64,000 bases of DNA. Origin: Utricularia gibba. Its lineage: Eukaryota > Streptophyta > Magnoliopsida > Lamiales > Lentibulariaceae. The translations under genes were made by a program, and so were the position numbers. Below, piece by piece: positions 57,599 to 64,000 of the stretch (positions are counted from its first letter, which is position 1; the number at the start of each line of letters is the position of its first letter). The notes under the pieces were generated by a model that did no database searches, was not told the origin of the DNA, and saw nothing but the letters and a program-made list of their open reading frames with translations. Where the stretch lies: NCBI GenBank assembly GCA_002189035.1, contig CM007989.1:5549001-5613000 (forward strand), in the 5' to 3' direction.

Positions 57599-59402
57599 TT
57601 TTTGGCGCCCACTGTGGGGCCGATCTATTGCCTCACTCCAGAAATCCACAAGAGCCGATCACTAAGCATGGATCATGGCGAAAAATAGCACCGCCACAAA
57701 CCTGGCCCATGACAGAAACGCCGACGTGCAAGAGCCTAGTCTTATGATCACCCGCAGGGAACAGCTGAAGGCCCTACTAACGGAAATCCTCTCTGATTTT
57801 AGGGCACCTTCGGGTTTGAACTCCAATGCCCAAGAGAGGACACCCGAAAACGCACCACGAGCTGAAAAACAGCCCATGATTCCGGAATACTCCCTGGACA
57901 CGACAACTGAGTCACCCACGAGTCAAGAATAGACAGGGAGAATGGATGCTCTCCTAAATAAATATCAGACAAAGAATGAAAGCCAAACTAGAAGATTTCG
58001 GAGGATCATGGGCAGTCCGGTTGGACCAGGGTAGAACACTGCAACGAGGAGGACAATGCCGACTTGTGAAAGCTGGGGTTGGAATTATGGGAGGAAAAAC
58101 GACAGGAGAATCACCACCGGCTAGGCGCTTATAAGAGAGGAGTTACAACAGGTTTGTATTCCTAAGGAAATCTTTAGAAGGAGACTTGGTGCCCCGGAAG
58201 AAACCAACCACAAAGACATAGGGGAAAGCTAGATCACAACTGAGAAGGCTTGGCCGACCTATCCCTATCACATGTACACTCTAGATTCGGTACTTTCTTT
58301 GTCAAAACACATGGACAGTTATAAAATCCTCCAAAGCAGAGATGAGTTAGCAAGACCATAAGCTCTGGCCAAGTCACGTAAGCCCAGACAAACCTTCTAA
58401 ATCAGCGCCCCCTGTCGGGCACAACAGATCAACTTGGAATCCCCCCAAAATATAAAATCCTCAAAACCCAGGCCCTTGTGATAAGGATAAGCCCTGGTAC
58501 CACTCGGGCACCGGTTTCCTAAAACCGTCCGCGTAAGCCTCGAAAAAGCCCTTAAGTTCAAACCTTACGGCCGAATCTCGAGACGTCAAGAGCACCCAAA
58601 ACAAATCCACCCATGTTTAAAACAATGGGATTTCGGCCGAAAGAGGGCCCAATTGGATTGGGGAAGTCACTCAACCCATGAGGGGTCTTAGTCAACCTCC
58701 CTAGTAGCGGTTCAGCTCACGTAAAGAAATACTAAGCCAAACCAAAATCAAAAAGCCCAACCAAAGGGTTGGCAAAAAGACATCTATCCCTCGGGTCACA
58801 AAAGCCTAGGCATCTAAACCCGTCATGAGCACAACAAACCGAATAGGGGCTCCCCCCAAAATATGAGACCTCCAAAACCAAGACATTGATAACGAGGGGA
58901 AGCCCTAACACGACTTGGGTACCAGTCCTCCCTAAATGCTATTCGTATAAGCACCAAAAAAGCTCTAAATAAAGAGCATGCTGCCGAATCTTCAAATGGT
59001 AAACGTGCCCGAAGTCGATCCGGCTATGCCTCAAAAGCATGGATCTGACTAGCTGAAGACATATTCGAAGCAGGGAAATAACTCAAGCCCAGGAGGTTCC
59101 CGAGCATGTCCTTACCGGAAACTGGGCGATTATAAGAGAGTACTCGAGCGAAAAGCCCGATCGGATGATTGGCGAATCATGCAACTTGTAAGTATCAGTA
59201 AAGACGAAAGAAGTAGGAGCAAAAGATAAGTAAATCAGAGAGAAGAATCTCGAACCGGAATCTCAAAGTATCAAAAAACCCCAGAATCGGGGACAAAAAC
59301 ATCAATTCAGCAAAAGAAGAGGTAAGGAAATTAAACTTCAGGAGGAGGAGGGGGATTGCTGCGAGGACCAACCGAGGGGCCAACATGCCCCCGAAGCCTC
59401 GC
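57599..59402 (+). other. Internal leader of the 57-kb element, no ORF
   Basis: Begins with the primer-binding-like sequence and continues for 1.8 kb without a convincing gag. A plus-strand ORF of 85 codons (57675-57932, MAKNSTATNLAHDRNADVQE...) may be a remnant of a gag start: it begins soon after the binding site and is followed by stops. The rest, including repeated CCTAAAACC/GGGGAAGCCCTA-like phrases (58450-58560 and 58860-58960), looks like decayed coding sequence. Confidence 0.45.
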
Positions 59403-61563
59403 CTATAGCTTGGCCACGTTCTCCCGCCTGATTCTAGCCCGAATGAGTGTAATCAAGCGTGCCCGATCAGCCTCGAATCCGAGTTCAGGTGCAGGGTGAG
59501 CATCTGCAATAACATTGAGCATATTTTCATCCTTTATCAGAGGGTTGACCCTCTCAAAGCGTGGATCCATAATGGACAATCCGAATTCTCGGCTGATCTG
59601 ATGCCTTTGCCGATAGAGAAGCAAGCCGATCAGGTCTCCCGCATAAATATCGAATAACTCTGAAAAGCACCCTGAGTTGACAAAGTTCTCCAGAAGATCT
59701 CGCGGAGACGCCTCATGACTTAGTAACTCGGCCTCTAGAGCCGCGATGCGATCTTTGGCCTCGTTTAAGTCGGCTTCCGTTTCCTCGAATCTTACTCGGA
59801 AGCCCTCTCTCTCTGATTTGGCGTCGTCGATCGCTTTTCCCCATCTCCTCAATTATATTCTGCAAATCCTCCTCTAGGCGATCACGCTTACCGAGAATGC
59901 TCCTCATCAAGTTTCCTTCCTTTGCCATCAGCTTCATTTTGGCATCCTAGGCCTCAACATGTCTTTGGAGGTGAAGAACTTCTTCGGTTGGGAGCCAATC
60001 TTCTTGGCCATTCCCCATCCGAAAGTCAATGCCTGGAGAGAGACTATTAAGTTAGGAATCAGCCATGATTGGTACCGAGAAGGAAAACGGCTCATACCTG
60101 CCAAATCCATGTTAGTATAACTTCCGGCTGAACATCTAGAAGACTCGGCACAACTTCATCCAGCATCCTCCTTAATATGGCAAGAACCGAAGATGTAGGA
60201 AGAGTTGGATCGTCTTCCACCTCTATCGGAGCGGAGCCTCCTTGTGCTTCATTCGGGGAAGCCAATACAGAAGGGCCCGCCAATAGGAGCCCTGTGCCGC
60301 AAGCCGGGGCTTCGTTAAGATCGGGCAAAGGTGGGATCTTTTCTTTTCCCTTTCCGGCCGGTAGAGGGGAGTCGGATCACGAGCCCCGGAGACTCCTGTT
60401 ATTTGACCCTCCCCGACAGGGGGTCCTCGTTATTTGGTTGGACTTCAGGTGGACTAACCTGGAAGAAAAATTGAAAGAGGTCAGAATCGGAAGCCTACAA
60501 CAATCGGTAAGTATCCGATAAACCTATACAGGAGGAGTCGCTTCCGACTCCTACATCCTTTGCATCTCCACAAAAAATCCGGCCATCACCGAGTCTTCCA
60601 AGGCACTTCTTTGGGCCATATCTTCAGCTGCAAGACAAAGAACGGAGAAAACATAAGACCCCGTCCTGAGTTTGAAACACGGGAAAGTAGAGCCTAGCTA
60701 CCTCTTTGCTTTTTTGAGGGCCCATGGACAACCGCCTTAACCCTTTTCTTCTTCTTGAGGGCCGCAGGTTGGGAAGATTGCGAAATCGGGGTCGAGATAG
60801 GAACGGAAGGGGGATTCGGGGGAGAAGGAGGAGGTAGAGTTTGTAGGTCGGCATTCCCAGAGGGTACAATATCGGGCCAATGGGGATCGCGACTACGACC
60901 GATAAGACTCAACCTTTTGAGAGACTCCCCCAAAAACATCAAGGAACGAGTTTTGAACCCTGACTAAGCCTTTCGTATAAGGCTTCGCGAGATTCGGATG
61001 AGGACCGATATACCTCAAAAAGCTTCACTCTGAAGGGGGTTAGGGGAATAATCGGGAAGTTCCACCCGAAAACCCGAAGGGGGCGCCACCCTGACAAAAG
61101 AAGACCACCAATCATGGTGGGTATCGGGGGCTTTCACAATGAAATGAGCATTATCCTCAAATCGGTAAAATTGGAAGTGAGATCGGCCCTCCATGGGGGA
61201 TTTCGCGTTGCGAACAGCGATTTTAAAAAGGTGAAGGAAATCTACTAAGGACATAGCCGGATCCATGCCAGCCGAGTAGACTAAGAAGGTAGTGAAATAG
61301 AAGATAGAATTCTGGGCAAGATAGTAGAGCGGTATAGCGAAGGTACAAAGGAAGCGAACTATCAAAGGATGAAGCGGAAATCGTAAACCACTTTCGAAGT
61401 AGGCTAGGGGAATCGGCAAGCTGAACGGAGGAAGAGGATCCGCACCAATCCCCCAGGGGACTTCAGTGTCTTGAGCGTGAGAAACTAAGTACTCCTCGGG
61501 AATCGAGTATCGAATACGAAGAGAAGGGATGCCCAACTCACTGGATCTCCTAACCATTTTCAA
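59403..61563 (-). pseudogene. Antisense spliced gene inside the LTR element (PF04195-like)
   Basis: The longest exon, 61563 to about 61008, reads IRYSIPEEYLVSHAQD, YFESGLRFPLHPLIVRFLC, AQNSIFYFTTFLVYSAG, VDFLHLFKI, FIVKAPDTHHDWW. This is the pattern of the Pfam family called putative gypsy-type transposon (PF04195). Probable introns follow: donor TTTTTGAG|GTATAT near 61007 to acceptor TTAGTCAG near 60964; donor AG|GTAGCT near 60693 to acceptor TTGCAG near 60633; donor TTGGCAG|GTATGA near 60103 to acceptor CTCTCCAG near 60034. The last exon (ending at 59403) encodes a coiled coil (EETEADLNEAKDRIAALEAE). A stop (GAGGCCTAGG near 59950) and a frameshift (near 59840) break it. Antisense extra ORFs of this kind are known in Tat-lineage elements such as RIRE2 and Grande. 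Confidence 0.75.
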
Positions 61564-62003
61564 AATAGGAGAGGGAGAGGTCTAATTCAAGAAATATACC
61601 AACGTCAGGCGAAGGGAGAAAACCAGAGGAGAAAAAGGAGCCCGGTAAAAACCTCAAGAAACTGAGCGGAAAAGCAAAAAACTGACAGGTACCTAAGAGA
61701 TTCGAAGTTTCCGGTAGAAATCACGACGGCAAAGTGCGGCGAAGTATGACAGAATGCAGGAGGTGTTGAAATCTCACGAGTTAACAGCGGAAGCAAAGGG
61801 AAGAAATGACAGGAGGCACACACACTTATAGAAAGGGTACTCGGGAGACGAAAGGACGCGACGTTTGAGGTTCCTAGAATGAGTGGGAAAAAACGTGGTG
61901 GGATCAGGGATTGACACGTGGCCAGGGAATCGTGCTGAACAAGTCTAAGATTCATCCCTGGGGAAAGCGGTATATCCGAAACCAGTAAATCATAGGGGCT
62001 GAA

Positions 62004-62540
62004 TGATGGGGTATAAATTGGTCGAAGATAGTGGTCTCTGAAAAGGCTGCCGAAAAGAGCTCTGAAGGGACAGTGACTACTGGCAGACCGGTATGTGTTA
62101 GAGGGCTGACAACGACGGCCGTATGGCGTAGGCTGAAAAGCGGCCGAGTCATAGCAGAACGGGCGGCGATCATCTAAAAAGTAAAGTCATAGTACCAGTA
62201 CAAAAGGCGACCGGCACCTATAGAAAGGGGGATTCGGCTAGATCGGCCTCCTCTATAAATAGAAGAAATCATAACGGAGAGAGGGTTGGATCTTAAGCCT
62301 CCTAACCTGTACCTTTCTTCACCACATCTCTCTAAGTAAGAACTTTTTCCGGCGAGCTCTGATAGCTCCGTGGTTTTTTCCGTCTTACGACAGTTTCCAC
62401 GTAAAAATCTCCGTCTACCCCCGTTCCCATTAACCAAACCGAACAAAATCATGAAAAACATAAGAAGGTACGGAATTTCCTTGTTGCACCTTTCACCCGA
62501 AAATCGGTCCCTTCACAAATGTCGATTTTCACCCATAACA
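62004..62540 (+). repeat. 3' LTR of the 57-kb element
   Basis: 537 bp, TG at 62004 and CA at 62539-62540. It differs from the 5' LTR mainly by substitutions and small gaps (for example ACCTATAAATAGAAAGG against ACCTATAGAAAGG), so the insertion is not brand new. Confidence 0.92.
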
Positions 62541-64000
62541 TATAGATAAGAAAATCAATGAAAAATGTCTTAAAAATCAACATGAGAATGGACCATGTGA
62601 TTTCAAATTCACCACCATTATCAGTGTAAATGTATTTCATGGTGTGTTCAAAAAGTTTCTCATTTTTCTAATGAAGGAGTTGAGAAGTTGATATAGATTT
62701 TATTTGCTGGAAATGAGGAAAGTACAAGTTGTTCTTGAAAATTCATAAAGAATGGTGAGAAAATAATTCTGCCCTATGATGGTATTTGTGGAATAAGGCC
62801 CTCACGTGTTGCAATGTAATAGGTATAAGGGGTGTAGTTAGAGCTGGGCACGGGTCCGACTCGACGGGTCACGGGTCAGACCCACCGGGTAAAAAATGAA
62901 ATGTCTGACTCGGCGGGTACGGGTTGACGGGTTGGACAGGCTGACCCGTCCTGGGTCACGATTTGACACGGGTTAGTAAATTCTCTAGGCACCGCAAATA
63001 TGCCATTGCGATACCTGGAAATCACTACCTTCAATATTATCTAGGCACCGCAAATTTGTCATTGCAGTGTCTATAATCCAATGTGTGTTACTTATGAGAG
63101 ATAAAGTAGTATTTAAACAAGTAGCAATACCTGAAAATTTTTTGAACGCATAGTATGCTTGTTCACTTGATTCAGGTTTGATTTGTAGTGATACTAACTT
63201 AAATTGCTTGTGTTGAATCACTTTTCAAGCATTGTCCTTTTGCTATTGTGTGGCTCCCATACTAGTTTGATGGCCTATGCATTGACTTAGGAACTCAAGT
63301 ATGTTACTGTTAATCATGTTCACAGAATATACTATGACCATTTCTTTTTCTTCTTGACTTTTCCGGGGTAGCCATGCAACTTAACATGTTTCCTTCATTC
63401 ATGTTTATAGTGAGTGGAGTAATGTCCCTTAGCATCCTTCATTTGACTTTGTCCCATTGAATCTTGGCCATGGTTGAGCAGAGAAAATTTATGATTCACC
63501 ATGAGTGCACTCTCATCAATAGCTAGAGCATGCCCTATGCTCATTTGGCCTTCCACAATTATTACATATCATATGCTTGATCAAGGTCTAGTTCCAGCTT
63601 CATCATGATGATTTGGCTCATAGTGGGTGTGAAATACTCATTTAAACAATTCAAAAACTGTATCAGTTTGCTGATTTGTGTTGCTTACATCTCTTTACTA
63701 ACAACACATTGAATTGATGACATCAAAACCCTCAAGATCTATCCATAAATTCTTCACTGTGGAATAATACTTTGTCACCATCATTACCCCTTATGAGTTG
63801 CGATACAATTTATGTTGGAGATGGTAGATGAGTCAAATTCATCAAGCCGATCCGCTTCTCAATTGTATCCCAAAACTCTCTTGTCATTCCAACAAAGTTG
63901 AAATGATCGACCAATTTTTGAGAAATTGAATTAATCAAAAAAGACTAGATTATCATGTCGACTCTATTTCATTGACAAAACCCAACTGGTTGCGTACTTT
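62541..64000 (-). mobile_element. Fourth Copia relic, gag-protease-integrase fragment
   Basis: Minus-strand frames: gag-like text to the window end (IEKRIG... near 63880), a possible knuckle CNNCGRPNEHRAC (near 63560), protease-like THWIIDTAMTNLRC (near 63070), and integrase MKYIYTDNGGEFE (62640-62600). It ends at the LTR element at 62540 and is cut by the window edge. It is not collinear with the gag fragment on the other side of the LTR element. Confidence 0.75.
62839..62975. mobile_element. CGGGTC-rich hAT-like fragment
   Basis: TAGAGCTGGGCACGGGTCC at the left and dense CGGGTC/GACCCG direct and inverted motifs are typical of short hAT-type element ends. The right end is unclear. It lies between the protease and integrase fragments of the Copia relic and is GC-rich against its surroundings. 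Confidence 0.45.

Larger units (their letters stand above)
57058..62540 (+). mobile_element. 5.5-kb LTR retrotransposon derivative without gag-pol
   Basis: LTRs: 57058-57598 (541 bp) and 62004-62540 (537 bp), both TGATGGGGTATAAAT...CACCCATAACA, very similar over their length, each with a CCTATAAATAG-type TATA. Just inside the left LTR is TTTGGCGCCCACTGTGGGGC (57601-57620), the position and style of a primer-binding site. A short purine stretch (AGGGGCTGAA, 61994-62003) precedes the right LTR. So the element is plus-oriented. No gag, reverse transcriptase or integrase is visible in 4.4 kb of interior; instead there is an antisense gene (59403-61563). The layout suggests a Tat-lineage Gypsy derivative or LARD that relies on other elements. 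The expected 5-bp flanks do not match (TAGAC, TATAG). Confidence 0.9.

Noticed and set aside
57675-57932. 85-codon ORF as an intact gag
   Set aside because: Short, no capsid or zinc-knuckle motif, followed by stops; recorded only as a possible remnant.
1-64000. tRNA, rRNA and microRNA genes
   Set aside because: No cloverleaf-type or rRNA sequence recognised by eye; a tRNAscan or Rfam search would be needed to exclude weak candidates.

Overview
The window is nuclear DNA from a flowering plant. It is AT-rich, its genes carry GT-AG introns, and every recognisable protein belongs to a plant family. I see no rRNA, tRNA or organellar genes. About two thirds of the sequence is transposable elements, often nested, with six intact-looking host genes and one decayed host gene between them.

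Host genes, left to right: a class I TCP transcription factor like TCP20 (2994-3875, minus); a decayed Yellow Stripe-Like metal transporter (about 4600-5790, minus); an intronless DUF7950-type gene of unknown function (12251-13015, minus); a four-exon phosducin-like protein PLP3 (20888-21984, minus); an 18-exon protoporphyrinogen oxidase of the PPO2 type (31703-36339, plus); an eight-exon NT-C2 (EEIG1/EHBP1) and dilute-like protein (45924-50137, plus); and a four-exon adenylate kinase-like gene with a degenerate P-loop (50390-51661, minus). The last two are convergent, about 250 bp apart. As I recall, their closest Arabidopsis relatives are the neighbours At3g01810 and At3g01820, so this may be conserved microsynteny. 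All exon models were built by hand; the exon lengths of the four multi-exon genes sum to whole numbers of codons.

Mobile DNA, left to right: a solo LTR with a perfect 5-bp target duplication (5898-6416); a Mutator-like element (about 6485-11898) with a transposase on one strand and a MAIN-like plant mobile domain gene on the other, bounded by arrays of 21-bp palindromes spaced 29-30 bp apart; a PIF/Harbinger-type non-autonomous element with a TAA duplication (15726-16680); a Copia relic broken by LTR sequence (17.2-20.3 kb); a second Mutator-like relic whose transposase is followed by a decayed Ulp1/C48 peptidase (23.2-26.5 kb); a second Copia relic with its LTR and a nested insertion (27.8-31.0 kb); a second solo LTR of the first family (36684-37211); a PIF/Harbinger relic with both the Myb-like ORF1 and the DDE transposase, split by another insertion (37.7-40.4 kb); a second Harbinger-like non-autonomous element (42800-43633); and a Copia graveyard from 52.6 kb to the end. 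A 5.5-kb LTR element (57058-62540) sits in that graveyard. It lacks gag-pol but carries a decayed, apparently spliced gene on the opposite strand.

The most unusual features are the periodic palindrome arrays with the plant mobile domain/Mutator pairing, the Ulp1 domain in the second Mutator-like element, and the antisense gene in the LTR element.
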